Positions 1 to 13,200 of a stretch of 64,000 bases of DNA are shown piece after piece (the first letter of the stretch is position 1; the number at the start of each line of letters is the position of its first letter). Under the pieces are notes generated by a model that saw only the letters and a list, made by a program, of their open reading frames with translations, was not told where the DNA came from and did no database searches. The stretch covers positions 6,996,598 through 7,060,597 of the forward strand of contig NC_135560.1 of the NCBI RefSeq assembly GCF_964340395.1, in the 5' to 3' direction. The DNA is from Glandiceps talaboti. Lineage: Eukaryota > Hemichordata > Enteropneusta > Spengelidae. The position numbers were made by a program, and so were the translations under genes.

Positions 1-330
1 GCAGAAACTATTTGATTTTTAATCTACATTATGATGACCTCTGTGTGAACTTCTAATCACAAGTTCAAGGCGTGACCTAAATCCTTTCATCTAACAGGCA
101 CAGTCCCATAGAATAGTGGAGACGATGAGTACTGGCTGGTACGAATGTCTGTATCTTTACAGACTAAGAATTTGGTTAAAGAAAACTCGGGAGCTGAGTC
201 TGGAGGCCAACGTGGTCTCGAATCACACTTAACAAAGAGAGATAGCACTAAACTAACTTGAACTTGCCTCGAATACTAATTTCTACACACAGTCAATGTC
301 CAACTTTAATCCCGTGGCACATCTGATTTT

Positions 331-415
331 GTGAGTGAGTGAGTGAGTGAGTGAGTGAGTGAGTGGGTGGGTGAGTGAGTGAGTGAGTGAGTGAGTGAGT
401 GAGTGGTCTGTTGTC
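331..415. repeat. (GAGT)n microsatellite
   Basis: About 20 nearly perfect GTGA/GAGT tetranucleotides, with one GGGT variant block near 363-371. Confidence 0.95.
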
Positions 416-821
416 ATAATTTGTAACTTGCCAATAATTACATACCCGCAGTGTACATGTATCCTTTCAACTTTTTAGGTTATAATATTATTTACTCATT
501 CAATTATTCTTACCTACAATGTTTTCATTTAACATTTTGCCTCTCCCCCAAGCAGCACATCTCCACTATCTATTGTCATCACTCGTTGTTTAGCAAGTGC
601 TCTCATTTCAAATTGATGGGGGCGCTATTCAAAATGCCAAAACACAGTGCAAAGTGTCACAAGTTACCCATCTCACAAAAGTCATTATCGCAAACCAGAA
701 CTGTTATTACTTCCGATACACTTCGAAATAAAGACTCCGGCATCTTACGGCTGTCAAAGCCTGTTCTTACAGCACGATAATATATCAAACATATTGATGA
801 CACTGTGAACGTTCGTTTAAG

Positions 822-973
<152 letters not shown>

Positions 974-1710
974 GAATATATGGACACAGATGATTAGGTG
1001 ACTAGGTAGGTGAATGGAGTCTGTAGCTGATTATGAAGGCATAGGTAGATAGATGAGATGATAATCAAATACTATAGAACCATTTTGATAGGGTTATCTT
1101 TCTTACATATCTTTATAATATTCAAGATGGTGTATTTATTATTCTCGCGAGTGTAACCGACAGTAAGGCACGTTGTCATGGTAGCAGTTACATGTCTAAT
1201 GAGATCACACCATGACATTAATTATAATTATGTTATTCTAACTGATTCAAGGAGATAAGTCTGTGGTATCTATATTATCCCATGCAGATCTGCAGGGTAT
1301 TGTGAGAATGAATGTTTGTCTGATTCAATGTTGGCTTATAGCCATCCACAACATGGTAACAAATCTATAACATGGTTGTTTTAACTTGCACCCATTTTAA
1401 AATGGCATAAATTGAGTTTATAGGCTTTTTACTCTGGTGAAAAACTTACATATAATCTGGATAATACTATTTTAGTACATTTTGTATAATCTTAATGTCG
1501 ATTTAAGTCTCGATAGAGTCTTCTGCTATGGGCACAGTTGATGGTATACTGGGGGCTTCACCGATAGAGTTTTGCCGAAGCCGGTTTAATAGGAAAAACA
1601 AGACAGTTTGATTTTAGTATACAACAGAAATGATCCAAAGAACTACAACAAACTTTCCTTTACAAGTATCTTTGGTACAGCTCCTGGTTGCCCCACTTGT
1701 GATCCCCCCC

Positions 1711-1827
<117 letters not shown>

Positions 1828-4800
1828 TCTGTCTAGCCATGGACTCCTCTGTTGTCTTTTTGTTCATCTCGCCATCTGACACTCTGTATTTCTGATAAAA
1901 GTAGACCACGACGATGTGGCCTATTTAATACAGACACTAATGCAGAATGTATAGATATCGCTAACGGATGCTAAATCAGATACTTCTTATTTGTTAAGTA
2001 TGGCTGACACTGGCACTAGACGCCAAGACAAACACTTGCGTAAGTCAGAAGTAATTGAAATGACAACGACAAACAAAGAAACTAAAACATTGCAGATATT
2101 CAAAAGGTTATCTGTGTCTTACATAATATGCTACGGTAGTGCGGATTGCTGACAATCTTCCTCCCAGTACCTTGTAGGACTATAACATTGAACAGGTCAT
2201 GGTTTACATAAAACTTATGGAAAATCGTTCGCCTTTACAAAATTTAACAGGCGGATGAAAAATATACAGTCTCCTGCTTCTAGTCAAACTTAAAAGTTTG
2301 TGTATAGTTTCTTCTCAAAGTTTTATTTAAAGAAGTCTGTCCTTTATAATTATTGTCTTTTTTTTTAGAAAAAGACAAAGAAAACAAAGCCGTAGGTTTA
2401 TTATTACTGGTTGTCTACTTTAATATGTTCTTTTGTGTGTGTGAGCAACAAAGTAAATGAAAGTATACCGTAAGTAGAGACGCTATTAATGGAGTCTTAC
2501 TAGGCCTGGTAAAGCCACTCGAAAACGAAAAGGGGGCTGACACAAAATGCGAGTGACGCTATTATGCATCACAGCCGTGACGTCTATTGCGTATGCAATG
2601 CTCAAGTTAGCTATTACGTTGCCAAAAAAAGGGGCAAAAACTATTAATTTTGTAAAGAATATAAATAAACTCGTAGTTAAACAGTTGAAAACAAAATGAC
2701 TTTTGTCATGTTTTTTTTATGCCAGGTTCTAAAACATGGCTGCCGGACGTAATTTTCGACAAATTCCGAAGGTTTTTGTAGAATGCTGTTTCCATTAGAG
2801 CTTTTTGTTTGAACGGTTAACGCTTGACTATCTCATTCCCTCAAAGTACGCAATACATATTCAATTCAATTGTAGTGCAAGTTGCAAAGTATACATCTGA
2901 ACTGTCAATCACTACCTTTCCAATTAAAACCATTTAAAACGCAAAAGAGGAGTAATTAAGTCTCGACGCGTGTTTTATTTTTCTGGCATGCAATCAATAC
3001 AGTAGAGCCTCAGGCCATTTCCAGTTCGAGTTCACTTTTTGTCCTTTACCAAATGCAAGTATATCTGAAGTTGATTATCGTAAAACGACTTGTGAAGTTC
3101 TATCGCAATTGAAAAACGATTCGCCAACTTCAGCCTTGTACGATACATCGCAGGTATTTTTTTTGTGAAACGAGCTAAAAAAAATTATATATTACAATAG
3201 CAAAGACTTCAGGTATAGTAATATATCAGGCTTATGATTGTATATGTTTAACGGACCTGGCACATACTTAATATTGTTGGGTAGGAATGTTTACTTTTGT
3301 TTAAAGTGGGGATAACGATCAGTCATTTGATTATAATCACCGGATTGACTAGACACCAAAACGAGGGATGGAGACTTAAGTTCGTCTGCCATCGCTCCAA
3401 TTACGTGGTTTGTGCGAGTGAAGGTACAACAGAGGTCAAAGATTAGGTATGATCATATTTGACTAAAGGATGCCAGGCCCGATGATAATAGAGCTAAGTC
3501 CGAACTACTAGATGAAACCCAGAGTTACGTAACCACAGGCCTGATTCCCAGGGGCGGATTAAAATAGACACTGCCAGGGTGAATGGTCACTTGGTGACCG
3601 AAGCATGAAAAGGTAGAACGTCCCTCTTGTAGTTGAAAGATAAAACTGATAGGAAATCCTGAGTTTGTTATAAACAAGGGGTTTCTAATTTAGGAGCGCA
3701 ATAGAAAACTGTGAATGACAGAATCTACGTTGCCATGTGAACTGTTCAGTCATGCGTGATAATCAGCAACCATCGGGGCGATCAGCATCCAAATGAAATT
3801 CCTTAACCTGTCTAGCATCGGTTCATTCCTGCATATATTTGTTACGATAAGTCTACATAGCTAGGTTAATACATAGATCGATTGACTTAACTTGAAACTT
3901 GGAGAGGAGGGAGAGTGTTGGGGGGGGGGGACAAAGATAGATATAAAAGGGTGCACAGAGAACACAGGGGCGTTGGTTCATGATGTGCATGCCTGCATCT
4001 ATGAGTATGACTTACATAGAACACTGCCACACTCTCCCAAAATTCACTGACGAAATGTCCACGAATGTGTACGAGTTAACAGTCGGGAGGGATACATTTT
4101 TCGGGAAAGAGTGTCCAGGCTAAAATAGCCCTTTTATTGGATCGAGTGTATGCAGAATAAACTTTCAATCGGTTTTGCATACTTTGATAAACTTACTGTC
4201 CCTTGTTTGTAGTTATAACACCAATGTATAGGGGCGTGTAATATTTCTTAGATTGCTGTTTTCCAGGTCTACAGGCTAGATATAACAACCCTTTGACTAT
4301 ATATTCCTACCTGTTCTTTCGACTAGTAGTATAGTGATTGATACATTTGTAGCAACAGGATTCGTACGATAAGTTCTTTAGAAAACGGCAATCTGAGCAA
4401 TAATACGTCCCCCTGTGCACCAGTGTGGTCAAATGACAGACACGTATAAGTCAATGTGCTAGTCTGTTACTGTGTTGTGTAAACAGTTTTAACGACTTAT
4501 GTATATCACTTAAGATATGGGATATGATATATCATACATAATTATTAGAGTCTTCACTTCACTGGGTCTGACAGCATGTCGCACCATAAAGCTATATTAT
4601 AAAGCATATTACTTCAGTTGAAAACTAATATCAATGAGTTTAATATTTCCAGACATATACTTTTCTAAGTGATATGGAGAGAGAAATGTTGCTCTATTGA
4701 AAAGGAAAGGAATGTAGCAATGGATAAACATCTGTGACTTGTTAAATAGGCCAAAAGTAGCGTAATTATATCAATTTCATAAGAAATTATGAATACAACT

Positions 4801-5170
4801 GTGTTCTGCGTAAGACCACATGAAAGAACTGAAAAAGTGTAACTTAAGAGGAGATCTTTCTCAGCGACTTCCTTTGTCTGTGGGCCGACGTAGTAAATGC
4901 CAAGGGCTGGTAGATGACCAGGGTACATAACCCTGCATCATCAATTTTATGTTTGCCTTCCTCAGATCGTCCCCGACTTGGCCTCTTCAGGGTTCTTGAC
5001 GACTGACAGTGCAGAGGAAGTATAACGTGGTCAGATGTTACAGAGCGTCCGTTGAGGTGCAGGCGATAGCGGAGCTGAATACAGATAATAGCTCTATCTT
5101 TTGTTAGCAGCCTTCTTCTGCTACCTGCGTGTAACTGATAGCCTCGTCATAGCGAAGACGACACTTCCTG

Positions 5171-5512
5171 TGCAGTGATTGGTCAACTTATTCCTCTATT
5201 GGTGGCTCACTGGGCAGACTTGGCAGTAGTCCCCTTCTGCTTTCGGACCATCCAACAAGTCCATTGTTTTTGTTCCTCCGTTGTAACTTAAGGCGTCAGG
5301 AATTTCTGTATTTATAGGAGACGTCAGGAATTTCTGTATTTATATATTACTTTGCTGGATCGTTGACGCTTATAGACTGGATACCACCAGGATCTGAACT
5401 TTACTGCACGACATGTGTTCAGTGACTGTGTGAGATTTTAGTAGTTCAGCGCGGGATTCATTGGACCAAGTTTTAGCTTTCTCGCACCGGGTGGAGAAGT
5501 GATTGTAAAAAT
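5171..5512 (+). promoter_or_regulatory. Probable fibrillin promoter and 5' UTR
   Basis: The region sits directly upstream of the exon-1 start codon. It has two inverted CCAAT boxes (ATTGG at about 5179 and 5199) and a 23-base segment containing TTTCTGTATTTATA present twice, at 5294-5316 and 5322-5344 (28-base period), so a TATA-like TATTTATA occurs twice. The second runs on into TATATTA. Transcription starting 25-30 bases after the second copy would give a 5' UTR of roughly 140 bases. The start site is inferred, not seen. Confidence 0.5.
5413..5433 (+). promoter_or_regulatory. Short upstream ORF in the predicted 5' UTR
   Basis: ATG followed by five sense codons and TGA, about 80 bases before the main start. 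It would lie in the mRNA if transcription starts near 5370, and could reduce initiation at the fibrillin ATG. Confidence 0.35.
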
Positions 5513-5515
5513 ATG
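5513..5515 (+). CDS. FBN: Fibrillin exon 1 coding part: start codon only
   Basis: The exon ends exactly after ATG (ATG|GTGAGA donor). After splicing, the context has A at -3 and G at +4, a good initiation context. This start was chosen because exon 2 is open upstream only to an in-frame TAG that forms its own splice acceptor, so the methionine must come from an upstream exon. The resulting peptide is a normal signal sequence. Confidence 0.8.
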
Positions 5516-8437
5516 GTGAGATTCTTTATGGGTAATTTGTTACTTTACACAATCATATTTTAGCAATTGTTGCCAGAGAACGGTTAAAAAGTGTACATGT
5601 TTATTATATTATATGGTCGAGGTCTACTTAAAGTCAATAGTGGATCCAAAGTTATGTATAGCTTAGACGTAATACCGTTCAAGACGTTCGTCTTTAGGTA
5701 CTCCTTTACAAGAAGACCAGGGGGTAACAAGCGGAGGGAGCTATCATATGGGGGATTTTTTATAAACTACGGGGACATTGCATAGTATAGCTGGTAAGCT
5801 AAGGGAAGACGAATTCTCGTATCTGACCAACACTTTAAATGTTGATTCTAGTGCCCGTCAAGCGATGACTGTCTTTCTGTGTTTCTCCCCCATTCATTGG
5901 TAGGGTTGTAATAGGTCGCATGACAGATTGTACCAACAATGGCTTGTACACGTCTTTGTGGGCCTTGTACTGAGTTCTATTGTATTTGGACAGCCGAGAA
6001 ACAGATTTGAACCAGATAGCAGTAATAATCAGCCGTTTTCGGTTTTAAATGGGTGAGTACAATGCTTAAAGTTGTCAGAAGTTTGGGAATCTTAATAGTA
6101 AAGTAATCGCTGATGTGGTAACTTTTGGAGTGTGTTGTGTAGACAGCCTTCGAGCGAGCACGTTCGTGCTATTTACAGTTTACGATTCGTGCCAGATGGG
6201 AAAACAGCGTCAGAAGCCTAAATACTCAGTACTACAGAAATCTTGGCCCTGGTTCAACACATTTCTACGCACTATTGTGCTATCTTTTACGCTCGATGGA
6301 GCGTACACATTGGGATCTCCACTCCCGAGTTGTGTTTGTTCAGAGCAAAACATTTTAAAACCGGGGTAGGCGAAGTTCTAGTTCGAACCTTTGAAATTAA
6401 ATACAGAGAACCTTTCGGCAAGTTTGATTTGTGCGGTAAAGGGTAATTTGTTGACTCTGCAATCGCCAATAAAACACATCTGTATACGTCACGGCATAAA
6501 AGATATTGGTGTTAGGTATGTGCTGGGAGACCCGTTGGGAAAGCCTTGGAACGTAGGGGTCTGAAGGCCACTGGACGGACCAAGAAACCCCTTTAAAACT
6601 AAATCACACGAAGAAAATTTTAATTGCTCAGAAGCATGGAAGTTTTGACTGAATTCAGCATTTAACTGTTGCCTGTGACAAATAATCACCCAAGAGTATG
6701 CTCACGGGTAGGACTCAATCTCTGGCGCGGCTACATTCGAAGTTCACCAACATTCACCTGTTGATACTAGCCTCTACTGCGCACACACTTTGTAAACTTA
6801 CGCCATGCGGGAACTTGCGACTCTTAGAAATGTTGTCCCCAGAAACGGAACACAGATATAGCCGTTTAATACGTTTTATGAAGTCAGGGCTGGGGTTGAT
6901 TGTTGAAAACCGTTTTGGCGATTTCAGATTGTAAGTGGAATTAAAGAGAATCGCCCTTGACATGTCATTTCTTTGACCTTTGACCGCTGATATGTAGTGA
7001 ACAATTGTATCTTAAATGTACAGAAGTCATTTATGTGGTCAGTTCTATAATGCGAATGATTAGTCGAATTTCGTTACAGGCTTTTGTCAGGATGGCGGGT
7101 TGAGGATATGTTGCGTTCACTGCCTGTTTCAAGCATGACAGGAAGTCGTCTTTTCATCTGCCTTTCCTACGCCTTTCCTCCAGACTGCTCTCAAATAGTC
7201 TATTCACGTTCCTCACACAAAGGGGTTGTTATCTTATCGCCAGAAATCACGGTACTCGTTTTCTCGTGTCTGCAAACATGTTAATAGCAAAGAAATACCA
7301 TCGAATTAGTAAAGAGAGATCTTTGTATAGTGTTATCCATATCTAAACATTGTAATTGAATTTACATCAAAACATCAACGTCAGGAATAGCTGAAGTGGA
7401 TACAGCTTTTTTTTGTGTGAAAGAAGTTTTCCTTTCTTACATTTTGTAAAAGTTTGCATTCCAGAAAGTTACTGTTCACTAAGAAATTTACATTGTAGAC
7501 GCGAAGATTTAGTGGAATGGAATTGAATCGAATTGATTTGAATTTTGATGAATTGGAATGAATCTAGAGGAATTCGGTAATTTGAATGGAATTTCGACCA
7601 AGGACGTCGATATATAATCAGTTACGAATAGTTATTTTTTCCTAACCCCTCCATTTGTAGACGCATTTTATATACAAGTGCGTTTTTCAACTGTCGATTC
7701 TTGTGAGTGAGCTGCCGTCTGGCATCATCATTATCATCATCATCATCCATGCATCTGCAGTTTGAGATGCGGAGGAAAGTTAGAACTCAGGTAGGACGGG
7801 CAACGCGAGTCTGGTATATACAAATGTAATCACTAATCGTATCACCACCCACGAAGACAATTTTGCATTTCAATCACTTCGTAAATGGGAGGAGATTTAA
7901 ATAAATTCTCCAAGATTTCCAACAGACAATTAGTAAATTGCACCTTCGGAAAAAAAATGAAACGAGAAAATGGAAGAGAGAAAGTGGAAACTTTGCAACC
8001 ATATTAAACTTCAGCTCGTCTGGACACACCTCGCTAGCTCCAGTGTTTGCCTACGGCTCGAGACATTTTAATTATCGCCTCATTGTGTTGCTCTCTATAT
8101 GCTCTGACTCTAGTCCCTCCTGGTGTTGTAAACAAAGTAACGAAAATGGGCAAATGTAAACATCGTTGGGAGATCACTATCAGACGGTGAATGGACAAGG
8201 ACAGTTGCACCTGACATTACACGATATTTAGACACACGTACACTTATCTTCAAATAACACAACTCTTATGCGTTACAAAGCACCCACCATCGCACATACA
8301 TACATACATACATACATACATACATACATACGCATTCACGTTCACTTGTATCATTTGTATCGTCAAGTTTAATACTCAGTAACGTTATGGGTTACAACTT
8401 CAGAAACACATACACGCACATAAACACGCAGGCAGGC

Positions 8438-8508
<71 letters not shown>

Positions 8509-8597
8509 GTTACTGAAACTCTGAAGACCATGTAGAATTGAAGTGGGTTACTTGCATGGCTAGATCTGTTATCATATGCGTATGCAAGCAAAGCAAA

Positions 8598-8650
<53 letters not shown>

Positions 8651-10219
8651 ACAGATTAAATGATACCGATTATTGTCATGGTCATTTGTCTGTTCTGGAT
8701 CTGTCTAATTCGAATGTCAATATTGTGTATCTTAGTGAGATGGTAGTTCAAAAGTTTGCAGCTGGCGCAAAAAAAAGTTGTAAATCACATTCCTATTTAC
8801 GCAAGGGAAGTCGTTTATCTTCCGTTTGAAAGCAGTCCAGTGAGAAGTTATGGGTTAGTTAGTTATTCTATGGTTCGATCTTTCTTGATTCCGCTTGCGG
8901 CGGACATTGACCCTCTAGTCTGAAGATAACTGTGGCACTGCGTTCCGATATACTAGTACTAGTGGCAATGAAATTAGAGGAAACATAATCGTAATAAGTT
9001 TATGTAAGTTTGTCAAGGTCGAAATTTGAAAGGTTACTTAGAATGATAATGTAGGGCCTAATAGCTCAATCTTTCCGGCAGTCATTGTTCTAGCGATTGC
9101 TTCGAGCCCTCTCTTAAAAAATCCCGATTTATAGACGCATTCACGTGTTTCGTTGTCTTGCACAAAAGAATCATGATCCCGATGCCACAGGTTAGATATG
9201 TCACCGGTTTGCCGGATTGTAAAGCTACCAGTGTCAATTTAGCCGTTACGCCAACCAATGCACACGTACAAGAGTTTCTGTTTTAAAGCGGGAGTTAGTA
9301 TTTTTCAATGTATTCAGTCAGGGAGCCTAGCCCAAGTGGGGCATTTCTCACATACCGTATTAATGAAAGTTATAACGTATACTGTAACATACACAGTATT
9401 GATCTTGTAATCAGATTGTACTGATACCGTATTATTTGGGTAAACGCCATGGCTCTTTATAAACTTAAATGCTCAGTGACGTACCCCTGCTTGTAAAATG
9501 AGTAGAAGCAGGGACTCGATTCTGACATTGTCTGTGTTCCTTCTCTAGTAAATGGTATATTGTTAGTATAATCGAGCGCCAACTCAAGTTACACTGTCTG
9601 AACTAGCGTTCATGATGACGTTAAAAGTTATCAAAACTTGTCAAAGTAAAATGTGGCTATACTAGTATGTGTTATTGATTCTCATTTTTTTATGCAGCCA
9701 TCAAAGTAGCTCTGAATTTTAATATACCCTACGGAATCTACTACAGTGGCTTCTTCTCATCCCAGAGCTACCTTCAAAGTGACTGATTCACAAACAGGGA
9801 TGTCAACATCTTAGAGTTTGTTTTTCACAAACTTCAGGCATGGTTTGTTTACTTTACAGCGGTAAAACACCGGCATATATTATTATATATACAGGAAAGG
9901 GAACCGCAAACAGTTGACACCACGTGATTTACTTGTTCAATGTGTTTATTGTTATAATAAACGTTAGAACGCCACAGTTTAATCGATTAGTTCCGGAAGA
10001 ATTACGAACAGCCATACGACTCATTCGTTTTTACGTTTTATTTACGTCATTTCAGTGCCAACGTTTGTGGATCCCGTATTTACTCTTATTGCTGCCCCGG
10101 ATGGAGGTTGCATCCACAATTGAATAAATGCATTGTTCGTAAGTATTGACGGGCCAAATGGATGGTAGAAAGCAATATGTGATGTTGTGAAACAGATTGG
10201 AAGGTTTAATTGACGACAA

Positions 10220-10279
<60 letters not shown>

Positions 10280-13200
10280 GTGTGTGTATGTATGTGTGTG
10301 TGCGTGCGTGCGTGCGTGCGTGCATATGTATGCATGTATGTATGTATGTATGTATGTATGTATGTATGTATGTATGTATGTATGTATGTATACCCGTATT
10401 GCGATATCATTTAGTACATGTAGCATGTATATACTAGCTGTCTGTATACCTAGTGACATCGGCTTGAATATTGACACAAAGTTAATGTTACAAAAGCCTA
10501 GACTGAATGTTTTGAAAACTCAAGTGTCGAACGCTCATCAATTAATTTCTTTGAGTTTTGTTCCATTGCTGATTTTTGTCATAGAAAATAAACCTCTGTA
10601 GCTAATGAACAACATTCAATCATAAATCTAGAAATAGGCGTGTTTCACTAGGCTGTGTGAAAGATATAAGATATGTTTTCATGCTTTTGTTTTTGCCTTT
10701 ACCCCATCGACAGCAATCTGTACTGGTAACTGCGGGGGTGGATATTGTATCAGGCCAAATACATGTTCATGTAATGGAGGACAGACGGGGCCAAGTTGCA
10801 GAGGATCACAAACATCTGGTAATTGGTTTGATTTGAATTAGATCGTAATATTTAATTCCTCGATTGTGAAAAAAACTAATGTGTATTCATAAAAGAATGA
10901 ATAAATAAGATGGAAATATACATAAACAACGATCAGTACATATGCCATATTCACACAGTGTAGAAAGCCTGCCCATGGGGGGGGGGGGGTATTACCCACA
11001 ATGCATCGTAAACTTTTCATCATGGCGTCTTGACAGTACAGATAAATGGCATCAGTCGTGGGATGGGGATCTCGAAGCAAATCTTTCTTTTTGTTCGGTT
11101 TCTAGTCACACACTTTCTGTATTTCTGTAATGACGGGTGTTGATAGCACTAAACACCCTTCGTATGGCATGTCCGAGATGGAGCATTCGTGTAGGTGTTA
11201 GGTAATTATTGTTCCTTTTCGTTTACTGCACGACATTCCGACTTTCTCAACAAGTTTGTGCTTTTCAAGTTTTGTAGGAATTTGCTTCTCACTCTTCGAA
11301 CTGCATACTATCTCCAACTTCCGAGTGACATAGTTTTATACGAAAAGGGTTTTACTCGAACCAGTGTACGTAATTTGTCAGACAAATCATTTCAGAATTT
11401 CTTAGACTTCGAGTTGGTTGCAAACAATGCGTTCACCACAAATTGTCGTCTGCTACACGTCATGTTCAATGTGTCGTCTGCTTCACAAGACAGTTCTTGT
11501 TCTGGTGGACTTTTAATTAATGAAGTCTGCAATTATATTTTGTAACAATCTTTTAACCAAATTTAACATATGTAGTTGTTTTTAGATATTAATTTCATAA
11601 TTGGTGGCAAATATTTAACTATATACGTCATGACAGTAAAAACTCAATTGCTTACAAATTTTAAAGTAAATGCACTTCTATGGAATGGTATAATTTGACT
11701 AACATAATTCGTAATTTGTTGATAAATTTGAATTTATTTTATACATGAAATTGATAGATACTTGAACAAGTACATAGATATTTTGCAGTTTTCCAAAAAG
11801 GTTTCTTGTAATGTTTTTAATTTTGTTGACAACTAAATTGTTGGTTTTCTTAGGAACATGATAGAATTCTTGGTACTCGAAATGGAATATTACTGCCTAG
11901 GCACAAGTACATAGATACTTTAAAGTTTTTCTTAAAATGTTTCTTGACATCACTCATTCACTGTTATTTTAAAATGAAAATGATACAATTCTCGGTACCT
12001 GAAATAGAATATTATTGCCTAGTTGCATCATAAAAATGACAAACATTCAGTTTCCTCGTCGACATTATAACTTCCACTCCACGTGCTCCAGATGCATTAC
12101 TATAGGTGCAAATAAGAATATCAAGTCAGCCTTCTTGTCCTATTTTTACCCTCCAGTGTGAAGTAAAATGCTGTTGCAGGTACCAAGAATTATCAATTAT
12201 TTCTGAAGTTGCACCTACAGTGACTCCTATATTAGATATTTATTTTAACATTCTTAGTTGTCACTCATGACCATTTCTTTGTATGTACATTGTAATAAGG
12301 GGAAAATAAGAAGGTATATAAACTGCAACAAGCTTTTCATTTTATTTGGTCTAGTTAAGACACATTGATTATTAATTAAGGTGATGTGAGAAGTGAAAGA
12401 ATCTTATTCATATTTTTTTAAAAATAACAACAGGTTAAATTATATCGTTTAGGTGGTGGTAGTGGCTGCCAGCAAAACTGTTTGAATGGAGGAACATGTC
12501 AGAGTGGTCAGAACTCATGCGCCTGTAGATCAGGTTTTACAGGTCCTTCATGCGGACAAAGTAAGTAAACTGCAGATTTCCACAGTTGGTGTAGGTCCGT
12601 ATCTAGTAGTCTCCCAGTATCAGTTGATAAACTTACATGTCAGTGTAACTTTTGTGAACATATTCAAGTGTTTTTTGATAAAGTTTGAAAACTGAGAAAG
12701 CATTGATAAACTTGTCTATCGGTGTGACTTTGTGAAAATATTCCAGAGCTAAAGTTTGAAAAGACTGAGTAAAAGGAAGAAATTAGATTAAACTTTCATA
12801 GGTTTTCATACTCTCATTTTCACCAAAAGGTTTGGTAAGGAACATTTTCAAGTTACATGGGAACTGATACCCAGGCTGCTTTAACATCTTTAGGGTTGAA
12901 AAATAATGTTTTCTCATTTCAATGTGTCTGTGTGTAAATGCATGTATTTATATGTATATAAATTAGTGAGTGTCTGTGTCATTGTGTGTCTCTGTTACTA
13001 TGTCTGTGTGTGCATACATCTTTATCTGTATGTTTGTTTCTAAAAGTTTTGTATTTGATCACTATCAATGAAATTACCTACCAAGAGGTTAAGAGTCAAA
13101 ATTTGTAATCATTATACATTTGTAGGAAGTTCCACAGACATTATAGTCATGACATTGACCAGTGTATTGCTGTGCTGTGCAAGAAAGTGTACTGATATTT

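Larger units (their letters stand above)
6053..10055 (+). other. Intron 2 (4.0 kb), no gene seen
   Basis: Contains (CATA)n and two (GACA)n microsatellites, listed separately. Open frames here are short and show no conserved module on either strand. An extra small exon cannot be ruled out, but the phases on both sides already match. Confidence 0.6.

Noticed and set aside
6372-6392. Pol III B-box-like GTTCGAACC suggesting a tRNA
   Set aside because: No A box, acceptor stem or anticodon arm could be fitted around it.
6115-7284. Several 60-85 codon frames on both strands in intron 2
   Set aside because: Short, no methionine context, no domain and no splice pairing with the fibrillin frame.
8400-8591. 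Cys-Leu-Ser-Val repeat frame on the - strand
   Set aside because: Created by (GACA)n.
10042-10601. Overlapping Cys-Val and Tyr-Ile-His-Thr repeat frames near exon 3
   Set aside because: Products of (TG)n and (TGTA)n; only the 83-base FUN exon here is real coding sequence.
11195-11545. 116-codon open frame in intron 4
   Set aside because: No family signature, no splice context and unremarkable composition; I treat it as a chance frame.
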